A stretch of 61,549 bases of DNA from Dietzia sp. NCCP-2495 (GTDB taxonomy: Bacteria > Actinomycetota > Actinomycetes > Mycobacteriales > Mycobacteriaceae): contig NZ_BRVN01000018.1 of the NCBI RefSeq assembly GCF_026011735.1, forward strand, positions 1 to 61,549. Reading direction: 5' to 3'. Shown piece by piece: positions 24,801-32,955 of this stretch (position 1 is its first letter; the number at the start of each line of letters is the position of its first letter). The notes below the pieces were generated by a model. That model made no database searches, was not told the origin of the DNA, and saw only the letters and a program-made list of their open reading frames with translations. Both the position numbers and the translations under genes were made by a program.

Positions 24801-26195
24801 TCACCATCCGCCCACCACGCGTTCGAGTCGCACTCCCGTTCCGTCGTCCCCCGGGGGCCGGATCTCGAGGTCCCGCGCCGCGACCCGCGCCGGGTCGAGC
24901 GGGCGCTCACCCCACTCCTGCTCGCGCGCCAGTGCGCGCGAGAGGCGGACGTGGGCGAGGGTGCGGCCCTCGTCGTCGTCGATCCTCACGCTCCCGACGG
25001 GTGGGCACAGTGCGCGCAACCGCTCCACGGGGAGATCCCCGAGCGCGCAGGGACGGAGGATGTCGACCAGGATGTCGGGACGACGACGAGGACCCACGCC
25101 CTGCCCCCCGCGTCGCCACCACCGGCCGCGCTCCCCCACGTCGACCCGTGGGTCGTCGGCGAACAGGCCGGCGATCACCCCGGAGTCCGAGGTGGCAGGG
25201 TCGACGGTCGCGACCACATCACCCCAGCGCAGTAGAGAGACGCAGGTCGCGGCTGCGGAGCCGGTCCCGGAGAACGCGGACCCCGCGGCATGGACATGGA
25301 CAGCGATGGACGGGAGTGCGAAGATCCCGCCGGCGGGGCGCGTGAAGGGCGAGGCGATGAGCGGTGCCAAACGGGCGGTCTCGGCGTTCTTCTGGGCCAG
25401 GTGTCGGACGTCTTCCCGCTCGTCCCCGTCGCCTGCGCGGCCCGCCCAGTCCGGGCCGTCGTGCCACGCCACGGCGTCGGGGAGGTAGCGCAGGCGACCG
25501 CCGGCCTGTTCGCAGCGCCAGGCCAGGTCCCAGTCCTCACCGCCGTAGCCGATGATCCCGGGATCGAATCCCCCGGCGAGGTCGTAGAGGCGGCGGTGCA
25601 GGCCGCACACCGCGGACAGGACTCCGCGCCACAGGCCCTCGCCGCGGGTCAGTTTGTCGGTCTCTGCGTAGAACGCGGCGGGCCAGGCGGGGTCGGGCAG
25701 GATCACCTCCGGCTCGACCGCTGTAGTGGCCGGGCCGAAGTGCCCGTACCGGCGGCGGCCCACCACCAGCAAGTCGGGCGCGTGGGCCAGGGCGGCGACC
25801 ATCGTGGCGACGTAGTCGGGCCCGGGGACGGTATCTCCGTCGAGGAACAGCAGAAGCTCGCCACTGCCCGCCTGCGCGCCGAGGTGACGCGCGGCCGACG
25901 CGCGAAAACCACGGTCGTCCTGGCGTACCACCGTGACCCCGGACGGCACGGAGGGCGGGGTGGGTGACCCGTCGTCCGCGACGATCACCCGCATGGACGG
26001 CCTTACCGCCGGCATGGGCCCCGCTGGCACGTGCCCGGTCGGATCGTCCCCGACCGTTTCGCGCACCGCCGGCCCGATCCCGACCCCGGCAAGTCCGCGC
26101 TGCCCGCTCAGGGCGGCCAGAACCCGGTCGAGCATCCGTTGGCCCCGGTAGTACGGGATCACTACGTCAACGCGCTGCGGGGGCTGGCCGTTCAT
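24801..26195 (-). CDS. Family 2 glycosyltransferase with C-terminal extension
   Basis: A 464-aa protein. Residues 10-260 form a GT-A glycosyltransferase (DVVIPYYRGQRMLDRVLAAL; FLDGDTVPGPDYV; galactosyltransferase-C block IIGYGGEDWDLAWR). The remaining ~200 residues (SPFTRPAGGIFALPSIAVHV onward) look like a second, unassigned domain, making it longer than ordinary GT2 enzymes. ATG 26195 overlaps the upstream stop (ATGA). Confidence 0.8.
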   Translation of the reverse strand: MNGQPPQRVDVVIPYYRGQRMLDRVLAALSGQRGLAGVGIGPAVRETVGDDPTGHVPAGPMPAVRPSMRVIVADDGSPTPPSVPSGVTVVRQDDRGFRASAARHLGAQAGSGELLLFLDGDTVPGPDYVATMVAALAHAPDLLVVGRRRYGHFGPATTAVEPEVILPDPAWPAAFYAETDKLTRGEGLWRGVLSAVCGLHRRLYDLAGGFDPGIIGYGGEDWDLAWRCEQAGGRLRYLPDAVAWHDGPDWAGRAGDGDEREDVRHLAQKNAETARLAPLIASPFTRPAGGIFALPSIAVHVHAAGSAFSGTGSAAATCVSLLRWGDVVATVDPATSDSGVIAGLFADDPRVDVGERGRWWRRGGQGVGPRRRPDILVDILRPCALGDLPVERLRALCPPVGSVRIDDDEGRTLAHVRLSRALAREQEWGERPLDPARVAARDLEIRPPGDDGTGVRLERVVGGW

Positions 26196-27244
26196 GTGAG
26201 CCACTCCTTCCAGGCCCACAGGTACGCCCGCCCGAGTTCGTCCAGGCCGGGCGGCGGGATGTCGCACACGGTGGGCGCGGGGTCGTCGAGGAGTGCGCGC
26301 AGGTCCACGGCAAGATCGGCGCCGCTGGCCAGTAGCAGGGAGCTCGGCCGGATCTGTTCCATCTCCCGGGTGTAGTCCGAGTCCCTGACCAGCGGGCGGC
26401 GGCCCGCGGCAGCCCAGGTGTTGAGGGAGCCCGAGGCCGAGACATTTCGGAACAGGGCGACCGGCACGGTCACCGCGCCGAGCGTGCCGGCGAGCTCGTC
26501 GTCGTCGATCCGCCCGGTCACCTCCGCCCGGCCACCGGCGGAGCGCACGGTCTCCAGCGCGGCGGCCACGTAGTCCTCGTGCCCCTCGGCCGGCGCGCCC
26601 AACAGGCGTAAAGTCACGCGGTCGTCGCCGTCGGCCGCGAGCCGCGCGACGGCCTCCGCGACCAGGTCAACCGCCTTGCCCGGGTGCAGGAAGCCGAAGA
26701 CGCCCACCGACCGCACATCGAGGGCCGAGACGGCGCGAGCTGTCGGGGCCGCTCCCGTCCGGGCCGAGGTAGGCAGGGCGGGAAGAGGAAGAGCGGGGAC
26801 AGGCAGCGGGACAACGACGTCGACGACGATGCCCGCGTCCGCGCAGAGACGGCGCTCGTGCCCGGAACTCACCATGACCAGGCCCGATGCGGCGGCGATC
26901 CTGCGGTAGGCCCGGGCCCGCCTCCGGCACCGCTCCGCGCCCTCCGCCGGTTGGGGGACGTCGTGCAGGGTCACCGCGACGGGGCGGTCACGCACCAGCG
27001 ACTCGACCGCCCCGGCGGCCTCGTCAGGTGTCGAGCCGAACAGCGGATCTGTGATGTGCAGGTGTACGGGGGTGCCGGGGTATGCGGTCAGGGCGTCGGT
27101 CAGGTGGTCGATGTGGGTGACCTCGATCAGCGCGGTCCCGGCGGCGCGGGCGCAGTCCACAGCGAAGCGGGTCACCCCGTGCTCGGGCGGCCCCAGGGCG
27201 ACCGTGAGAGGTGGCCGGTCGGCCGGGGAGTCGGCGCTGATCAC
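26192..27244 (-). CDS. Glycosyltransferase, GT4-like
   Basis: A 350-aa GT-B type protein with VTLHDVPQPAEGAERCR (about 83-99), VSSGHERRLCADAG, the donor-domain start SVGVFGFLHPGKAVDLVAEAV (about 180) and GRIDDDELAGTLGAVTVPVALF (about 240). It starts with GTG at 27244, overlapping the WcbI stop by 4 nt. HDVPQ and the HPGKAVD block resemble trehalose/mannosyl-type GT4 enzymes. The acceptor is unknown. Confidence 0.72.
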   Translation of the reverse strand: MISADSPADRPPLTVALGPPEHGVTRFAVDCARAAGTALIEVTHIDHLTDALTAYPGTPVHLHITDPLFGSTPDEAAGAVESLVRDRPVAVTLHDVPQPAEGAERCRRRARAYRRIAAASGLVMVSSGHERRLCADAGIVVDVVVPLPVPALPLPALPTSARTGAAPTARAVSALDVRSVGVFGFLHPGKAVDLVAEAVARLAADGDDRVTLRLLGAPAEGHEDYVAAALETVRSAGGRAEVTGRIDDDELAGTLGAVTVPVALFRNVSASGSLNTWAAAGRRPLVRDSDYTREMEQIRPSSLLLASGADLAVDLRALLDDPAPTVCDIPPPGLDELGRAYLWAWKEWLT

Positions 27245-28113
27245 GCGGGCATCAGCCCCAGCAACTCGATGCGGGCCGCGTGCCGTCTCAGTCCCTCGTC
27301 GACCACGCCCGGGGTGGCGGCGTACCAGGCGAGGTGGGCGTCCACGATCTCGCGCTCGGGCACCGGCACCCCGTCGACCAGCCACTCGCGGGGCCCGGTC
27401 TCGGGCAGACCCAGCGCACGCTCCACCGCGGGATCGACGGGAGCGCGGGTGGCGCCCAGGGGCTCGCGGTCACCGATCCGGGGAAGGTCCGACAGCAGGC
27501 CGGCGGGCAGGTGCCCGAGGATGCGGTCGAACACCGTGGCCAGCGTCTGCCGGTCGGGGTGGTTGATGGTGTGCCAGCGCGGGTAGCCCTCGAGGAGATC
27601 CGATACGGGCAGCGCTCCGTGTGCCTGCTCGCGGACTTGGAGCGCCTCGACGGACTCCTCCGCCGAGGCCCGGGCCTGCTCGGTGGTCGGAGTGGCCTCG
27701 AGGAGATCGTGGTCGCCGGTCGCGGCGGCCACGAGGGTGCGCAGGTCGTGGTAGGGCGCGATCGGTGGGACGAGCGAGCGATCCCGTGGTGGGCGCACCA
27801 GCACCTGGTACGGGTGCAGACCGGCGTAGCGCAGCACCGGCACCAGAGCCACGGAGGCCGACGTCGGGAGTCGGGCCGCGAGCTGGCGGTGGCCCAGGGG
27901 CAGGTCTCGGTAGTCGTCGCGGATCGGCTGGATGATCAGCACATCCGTGTAGGCGAGGTCCGCATGCAGGCGCGGGAGGTCGCGGGCCGTCATCTCGTAG
28001 ACCGGTCGGACATCGATCACGGCGACCTCCTGCGAGGTGCGCAGCAGGTCACGATAGACGTCGGCCTGGCAGTTCCCGATCACCATGATCGTGGGCTGAT
28101 CCGGAGTGCTCAT
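27241..28113 (-). CDS. WcbI-like polysaccharide biosynthesis protein
   Basis: A 290-aa protein starting with IMVIGNCQADVYRDLL (about residues 9-24), the GNCQ signature of the WcbI family. WcbI of Burkholderia binds CoA and is needed for capsule modification, probably by acetylation. It is the first gene of the coupled glycosyltransferase operon. ATG 28113 is chosen over 28149 because the conserved domain starts right after it. It implies that the island makes an acylated surface polysaccharide. Confidence 0.78.
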   Translation of the reverse strand: MSTPDQPTIMVIGNCQADVYRDLLRTSQEVAVIDVRPVYEMTARDLPRLHADLAYTDVLIIQPIRDDYRDLPLGHRQLAARLPTSASVALVPVLRYAGLHPYQVLVRPPRDRSLVPPIAPYHDLRTLVAAATGDHDLLEATPTTEQARASAEESVEALQVREQAHGALPVSDLLEGYPRWHTINHPDRQTLATVFDRILGHLPAGLLSDLPRIGDREPLGATRAPVDPAVERALGLPETGPREWLVDGVPVPEREIVDAHLAWYAATPGVVDEGLRRHAARIELLGLMPA

Positions 28114-28216
28114 CGGAGCGAGCGTAGGCAGGGCCGGGGGTGCCGGCAACCGGCTGACGCGGCAGCCGCGCCGGCGAGCGGTGGCGACGGCGTGCTTCGG
28201 CGGGCACGGTGACGGG

Positions 28217-29428
28217 GTGATCTCCGGCCCCTCCTCGACCCCACGGATCCGGGTCCTGTCCGTCCCGGCCGGCCACGACTACGTCCGGCATGCCGTCGGC
28301 CCTGCCTCCGGCGTCGAGGTGCTGGCCGATCCCGTACTCGACCCCGCCGAGCCCACGCGGTGGTGGCCGCACCCGGCGTTGGAGGCCGCCGAGCGCCCCG
28401 AGGTGCTCGACGGCACCGACCTCGTCCACGTTCACTTCGGCTACGAGCACCGCACCCCCGGGCAGGTCGCGGAGTTCGTCGCCGCGGTCCACGCGCGCGG
28501 GTTACCCCTGGTGGTGACCGTGCACGATCTGACGAACCCCCACGAGCCCGACCCCGTGGCGCACCTCGCGCGCACCGGGCACCTGGTCCGCCGCGCGGAT
28601 GCGGTGATCACGCTGACCGCGGGCGCGGCCGCCGAGATCCGCCGACACTGGGGCGTGGACGCGCACGTCATCCCGCATCCCCGGCTCATGCCGCCCGAGA
28701 TCACCGAGCCGCACCATCGGGGTCGGCTCGACACGCTTTGCGACCAGCACACACGTTTCCGGGAACCAGCGCCTCGCGCGGTGGGCGTGGTGCTGGGCTC
28801 GCTGCGGGCCGGGGTCGCCGTCGAGGAACTCCTGGCCCCGCTGGTCGCGGCCCTGCCGCCGGGTACGCGGTTGGTCGTGATGGTCCGGTCGGATGCGCTT
28901 GCCGCGGCTCGCGAGCCCGGCCACCCCCGGTACGCCGCGGCGATCGAACTCGACCGACTCGCGCCAGCCGTCGAAATCCGCGCGCACGAGCACCTGTCCG
29001 ATGCCGACCTGTGCGCGGCACTCGCCGGGTTCGACGCTCTCGTGCTGCCGCACCGCCACGGCACGCATTCCGGCTGGCTGGAGCTGTGCCGGGACCTGGG
29101 CCTCCCCCCGGTCATCCCCGCTATCGGCCATCTCGTGCAGCAGTGGGGCCCCGATGCCGCCTCGTACGACCCGGCCCGCGTCACCGCGGAGGCGCTGACG
29201 TCGGAGATGTACGCCGCGCTCTTGGCCGCCCTCGACGGCGCACCGGTTCCACCGCGGTCGCCCGATGCGGAGGACGTGACCGTCGCCCGGGCGCACGGCA
29301 GGCTCTACCGCGAGGCCGTCCGGATTGCCGCCCACGATGCCGATCTCCACACTCGCCGGCCCCTCAGCAGCCGCCGCGTGGTCGATCCCGCTCACGTTTC
29401 ACCAGGTGGAGGTCACAGAACGCCGTGA
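28217..29428 (+). CDS. Divergent glycosyltransferase
   Basis: A 403-aa GT-B-like protein, transcribed away from the WcbI operon. Visible blocks are DLVHVHFGYEHRTPGQVAEFV (about 64-84), LVVTVHDLTNPHEPDP, ADAVITLTAGAAAEIRRHW and the C-terminal GFDALVLPHRHGTHSGWLELC (about 275). The GTG at 28217 is the best start by frame and position, but in-frame codons reach back to 28106. It probably adds a sugar in the same pathway as the operon opposite. Confidence 0.72.
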   Translation: MISGPSSTPRIRVLSVPAGHDYVRHAVGPASGVEVLADPVLDPAEPTRWWPHPALEAAERPEVLDGTDLVHVHFGYEHRTPGQVAEFVAAVHARGLPLVVTVHDLTNPHEPDPVAHLARTGHLVRRADAVITLTAGAAAEIRRHWGVDAHVIPHPRLMPPEITEPHHRGRLDTLCDQHTRFREPAPRAVGVVLGSLRAGVAVEELLAPLVAALPPGTRLVVMVRSDALAAAREPGHPRYAAAIELDRLAPAVEIRAHEHLSDADLCAALAGFDALVLPHRHGTHSGWLELCRDLGLPPVIPAIGHLVQQWGPDAASYDPARVTAEALTSEMYAALLAALDGAPVPPRSPDAEDVTVARAHGRLYREAVRIAAHDADLHTRRPLSSRRVVDPAHVSPGGGHRTP

Positions 29429-29461
29429 TCTCCGACCACTCGACGGCAGTGGGCGGCCGCG

Positions 29462-30139
29462 TCAGCCCTCTTTGCGGCGCACCATCTCGGTGATCCACTC
29501 CGGCGCGTACGGAGACGTGCAGTTGGCAGGCGTCGGATAGTCCCGCAGGACGCCCAGCCGCTCGCCGATCTCCAGCGCGCGCGGCCGCAGGTCCGGGTTC
29601 TCGATCCCGATCTGCGCGAGCGTCGTGTTCATCTCCCACTGCAGTCGCTCGTGCGCCCCGGCCATCTCGGCCTCGATCTGGTCCAGCAACGCGGGCAGGT
29701 CCAGACCCTCGGGCTTCTTGACCACCCGGGCCGCGGTCAACGCCCAGCCTGCACTCGCCACGACCGGGTCCGCGTCGGCCAGCCACGCCCCCCGCAGCTC
29801 CTCGGCGTGCGGACCCTTCATCACCACGTAACCCACCAGCCAGTCGTGCACCTTCCGGGTGCGCGACTCGCGGATCATCGCATCGAGGTCGGGGGCCGAG
29901 AACTCCCGCGGCCGGCAGATGAGCAGCGCCAGCAACCGCGCCGCCGAATCACCGGTGCCCCACAACTCGAGCGCCAGGGGATGGTTCTTCTTCACCCTCT
30001 TGGCCACGGCACGCAGCGTGGTGAGGTTCACCGCGTGATCGTCGCCGTGACGCTCGTTGACCTCGCGGATCCGGGCATCGGCGAGCTCCCCGAGCTCCGC
30101 CATCACGTCGTCGAGTGTGGGCGTTGTCGTCGTCGTCAT
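29462..30139 (-). CDS. AlkD-like DNA alkylation repair protein
   Basis: A 225-aa all-helical protein of the AlkD/HEAT-like glycosylase family, with VAKRVKKNHPLALELWGTGDSAARLLALLI (about 46-75), the repeat unit that packs around alkylated DNA, and KVHDWLVGYVV (about 97). AlkD enzymes excise N3- and N7-alkylpurines without base flipping. The N-terminus MTTTTTP is encoded by the dispersed 12-mer. GGAGG precedes the ATG. It is divergent from a pyrimidine-dimer glycosylase, giving a base-excision pair. Confidence 0.82.
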   Translation of the reverse strand: MTTTTTPTLDDVMAELGELADARIREVNERHGDDHAVNLTTLRAVAKRVKKNHPLALELWGTGDSAARLLALLICRPREFSAPDLDAMIRESRTRKVHDWLVGYVVMKGPHAEELRGAWLADADPVVASAGWALTAARVVKKPEGLDLPALLDQIEAEMAGAHERLQWEMNTTLAQIGIENPDLRPRALEIGERLGVLRDYPTPANCTSPYAPEWITEMVRRKEG

Positions 30140-30248
30140 GGCCCGTCGCCTCCGTCTCGCACCGTCACCGAACCGATCCCACCACCATACGAGCGCGGTC
30201 TCCGTCGCCGCGGCGTGCGCACACTCGCGGCCACGCCGCCGCGCGCCC

Positions 30249-30254
30249 TATACT
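30249..30254 (+). promoter_or_regulatory. -10 box for leaderless glycosylase mRNA
   Basis: TATACT ends 6 nt before the GTG at 30261, so transcription should begin at or next to the start codon. No ribosome site is present. Confidence 0.65.
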
Positions 30255-30260
30255 CACCGG

Positions 30261-30695
30261 GTGCGCCTGTGGAGTATCCACCCCGACCTCCTCGACCGCT
30301 CCGCACTTGTCGCCGGGTGGCGCGAGGGCCTGCTGGCGCAGAAGGTGCTCCGCGGACTGACCACCGGTTATCGCAGCCACCCGCAGCTCGAGCGGTTCCG
30401 CACCCTGCCCGATCCGGTCGCGGGCATCGCCACGTGGCTGCACGCGCTGGCGGATGGCGCGGACGAGCGCGGATACCGCTTCGACCGCACCCGGGTCGTG
30501 GTGCCCGCGGGCGCCGAACGACTCGAGCTCACCGACGGTCAGCTCGCGCTGGAGTGGGCGCACCTGCGCGGCAAGGTCACCGCGCGCGACCCTGCGTGGC
30601 TGGAGCGGCTCACAGAGCCGCGTCCGCACCCGATGTTCGACCTGGTGCCGGGCCCGGTGGCCGACTGGGAACGCGCGCCCCGGCCGGAGGCCTGA
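30261..30695 (+). CDS. Pyrimidine-dimer DNA glycosylase family protein
   Basis: A 144-aa protein of the T4 endonuclease V-like (Pyr_excise) family: VRLWSIHPDLLDRSALVAGWREGLLAQKVL at the start and TTGYRSHPQLERFR (about 33-46). These enzymes, or their uncharacterised bacterial relatives, cut at cyclobutane pyrimidine dimers with an N-terminal amine nucleophile. GTG start fits the leaderless promoter at 30249. Together with the divergent AlkD-like gene it suggests a small DNA-repair module. Confidence 0.75.
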   Translation: MRLWSIHPDLLDRSALVAGWREGLLAQKVLRGLTTGYRSHPQLERFRTLPDPVAGIATWLHALADGADERGYRFDRTRVVVPAGAERLELTDGQLALEWAHLRGKVTARDPAWLERLTEPRPHPMFDLVPGPVADWERAPRPEA

Positions 30696-30696
30696 C

Positions 30697-30921
30697 ATGA
30701 CGCCGCTGCTCCCGAGACGTCCGACCCGGTGCGCCGAGGTCGCGGCCGTCCGGGCCCGCGGGATCACCGTCATCCCCATCCTGCCCACCGCTGCCGACCT
30801 CGCCGGTCTGGGCGCCCACTTCATGAGCGCGTCCCGGCGGATGGCGGCGTTCGAGCACTCCATGAGGACCGCGCCGGAGACCGTCCGTGCCGCGCTGTCC
30901 GCGAACGGGGCCGGCGTCTGA
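30697..30921 (+). pseudogene. Patatin-like C-terminal remnant
   Basis: A 74-aa reading frame whose sequence (VAAVRARGITVIPILPTAAD, then LGAHFMSASRRMAAFEHS) resembles only the C-terminal end of patatin-like phospholipases. The catalytic GxSxG and DG(A/G) parts are absent. It begins 1 bp after the glycosylase stop, so it may still be translated, but it is most likely what remains of a deleted lipase gene. It could instead be a genuine small protein. Confidence 0.4.
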
Positions 30922-31027
30922 GTCCTGCCCACCCGCGCCCACCGGGAGTGGCGATCATCGGGGCGGAGGTCGCCGGCATCACCGAACGCCTTCACCACCC
31001 TCGGCCGTGTGAAGGTTGGGGCGCGGT

Positions 31028-32284
31028 TCAGCGGGCCGCGCGCCGGGGTACGGGCCGCGTCCCGTCGCCGAGGTCCGGGTCGGGCAGGCGGCGGCTCGGG
31101 TCGGCCAGCCCGATCACGTGTCCGTCGGCGGCGAGGCGGCGCATGCCGTCGAGCAGCATCCGGCGGGCGCTGGTGTTGACCGAGGACACGCGGCTCAGAT
31201 CCAAGGTCACCTCACCGTCGCCGGGCGGGATCTCGGCGAGGCGTCGCAGGACGAGTTCGGCGCTGGCGAAGGTCATCGCACCCTGCAGCCGGAAGACGCG
31301 GCTATCGTTGGCCTCGTCGTAGCGGACCGAGCGGACGACTTCCACATCCATGACGGCGGTGTTCATCAGATGCAGGTCGAGGTCCCGCGACAGCCGCTCG
31401 AACGCCCGCACCCCCTCGACGCTGTGCCCGTGCGCGTCCAGGCGAGGGGAGAACACCCCGAGTCCGACCTGGGCGGGCAGCGAACCGAGGATCCCACCCG
31501 ACACCCCGCTCTTGGCCGGAATACCGACGGTGGACATCCAGTCGCCGGCCGCGTCGTACATGCCGCACGTGGCCATGACCGCCAGCACATGACGCGCCAC
31601 CTCGTCCGAGACCACCCGTTCCGCGGTCACCGGATTGACCCCGCCGGCCGCCAGGGTCACCGCCATCACCGCCAGGTCGCGGACGGTCACCGTGTAGGCG
31701 CACTGCCTGGTGTAGCCGCGGACTGCCTCGTCCGGGTCGCCGTCGATGATCCCTCCGGCCCGCACCAGATTCGCCATCGCCCGGTTGCGGAACGCGGTAC
31801 GCAGCTCGGAGTCCAGGACCGTGATATCCACGTCCAGCGGGCGACCCGCGAACGCCGAGAGCCCCTCCTGCACGGCCGTGTCCCGCTCGATCTCGGTGGC
31901 CTCCGGCGGCCCGACGAGGGTGTGCGTAGTGATGGCTCCGATGTTGATCATCGGGTTATCCGGGCGTCCGGTTTCCGGCTCGAGCGAGATCTCGTTGAAC
32001 GCGTCACCGGACGGCTCCACGCCGACCTTCTCCAGCACACTCTTGATTCCCCGGTCCCGCAGGGCGAGGGCATAGATGAACGGCTTGCTCATCGACTGGA
32101 TGGTGAACTCGGCGTCCGCATCGCCGGCGGTGTAGACGACGCCGTCAAGGGTGCAGGCGGACACGGCGAACCTGTCCGGGTCGACGGACGCGAGCTCGGG
32201 GATGTAGTCGGCCAACTCACCGTCGGCGCCCACCGAGCACGCGTCACGGATCTCGAGCAGATATTCGGGTACCGGCGTCTTCAC
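31028..32284 (-). CDS. glsA: Glutaminase with C-terminal STAS domain
   Basis: A 418-aa glutaminase. The beta-lactamase-like domain (1-300) has QSMSKPFIYALA (Ser-x-x-Lys catalytic pair near 64), NPMINIGAI (about 109), TRQCAYTVTVRDLA and STVGIPAKSGVSGGI. It hydrolyses glutamine to glutamate and ammonia in the cytoplasm. Residues 320-410 form a STAS domain (VTLDLSRVSSVNTSARRMLLDGM), a common actinobacterial fusion likely used for regulation. It lies alone; a weak CCTTCAC/GTGAAGG hairpin is at 30989-31015 beyond its stop. Confidence 0.92.
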   Translation of the reverse strand: MKTPVPEYLLEIRDACSVGADGELADYIPELASVDPDRFAVSACTLDGVVYTAGDADAEFTIQSMSKPFIYALALRDRGIKSVLEKVGVEPSGDAFNEISLEPETGRPDNPMINIGAITTHTLVGPPEATEIERDTAVQEGLSAFAGRPLDVDITVLDSELRTAFRNRAMANLVRAGGIIDGDPDEAVRGYTRQCAYTVTVRDLAVMAVTLAAGGVNPVTAERVVSDEVARHVLAVMATCGMYDAAGDWMSTVGIPAKSGVSGGILGSLPAQVGLGVFSPRLDAHGHSVEGVRAFERLSRDLDLHLMNTAVMDVEVVRSVRYDEANDSRVFRLQGAMTFASAELVLRRLAEIPPGDGEVTLDLSRVSSVNTSARRMLLDGMRRLAADGHVIGLADPSRRLPDPDLGDGTRPVPRRAAR

Positions 32285-32363
32285 GTCATCAGCGTGTCAT
32301 GCCGGGGGCCCGGCGGCGGCGAGGACGCCGCTACAGGACCCCCGGGTCAGGTGCGTGAGTCGA

Positions 32364-32771
32364 TCAGTGATCGTGGTGATCGTCGGCCTTGGTCGGGTGG
32401 ACGGTGCCGTGAGCGTGCTCCGGCGGGGCGTACAGCGAGTACACCTTGAGGTCGTCGTCACCGATGTTGGTGACGTTATGCCACGAGCCGGCCGGGACAA
32501 GGATTACCCAGTCATCGCCGACCTCGCGCTCGAAGTCGAGCTGGTCCTTGGCGGGGCCCATCTGCACGCGGCCCTTACCGGCCTCGACGCGAAGGAACTG
32601 ATCGTGGTCCTCATGGACCTCGAGCCCGATGTCATCGCCCGGCTTGATGCTCATCACCGTGAGCTGCATGTGCGGTCCGGTCCACAGGGTGGTCCGGTAG
32701 TTGTCGTTCTCCAGGGTGGCCTGCTCGATGTCTACGACATACGGGTTCGGACCATGATCGGTGGGGCTCAT
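32364..32771 (-). CDS. Cupin-domain protein
   Basis: A 135-aa single-domain cupin. Motif 1 has GLEVHEDHDQFLRVEAG (two metal-binding His near 57-60) and motif 2 has PAGSWHNVTNIG (His near 96). The C-terminus is His/Asp-rich (KADDHHDH). Such small cupins bind metal and range from isomerases to storage or sensor roles; function is open. ATG 32771 with AGGAACAG upstream was chosen over 32822. Confidence 0.75.
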   Translation of the reverse strand: MSPTDHGPNPYVVDIEQATLENDNYRTTLWTGPHMQLTVMSIKPGDDIGLEVHEDHDQFLRVEAGKGRVQMGPAKDQLDFEREVGDDWVILVPAGSWHNVTNIGDDDLKVYSLYAPPEHAHGTVHPTKADDHHDH

Positions 32772-32955
32772 CGCTGTTCCTGTCCTGTCGAGGGGAGCAC
32801 TCGGCAGCCGGCCGGCCACCACCGCCGGGTTCCGGCGACTCCCGCGCTTCTATCCGCTTCCAGACTGCCCGAAACTACCCGTTTCCGTGGCCCCTACCGG
32901 TCGCGGGGCTGACAGGCGGACACCTGCCCGAACAGGAGACCAGGCTCCGCCGAGC

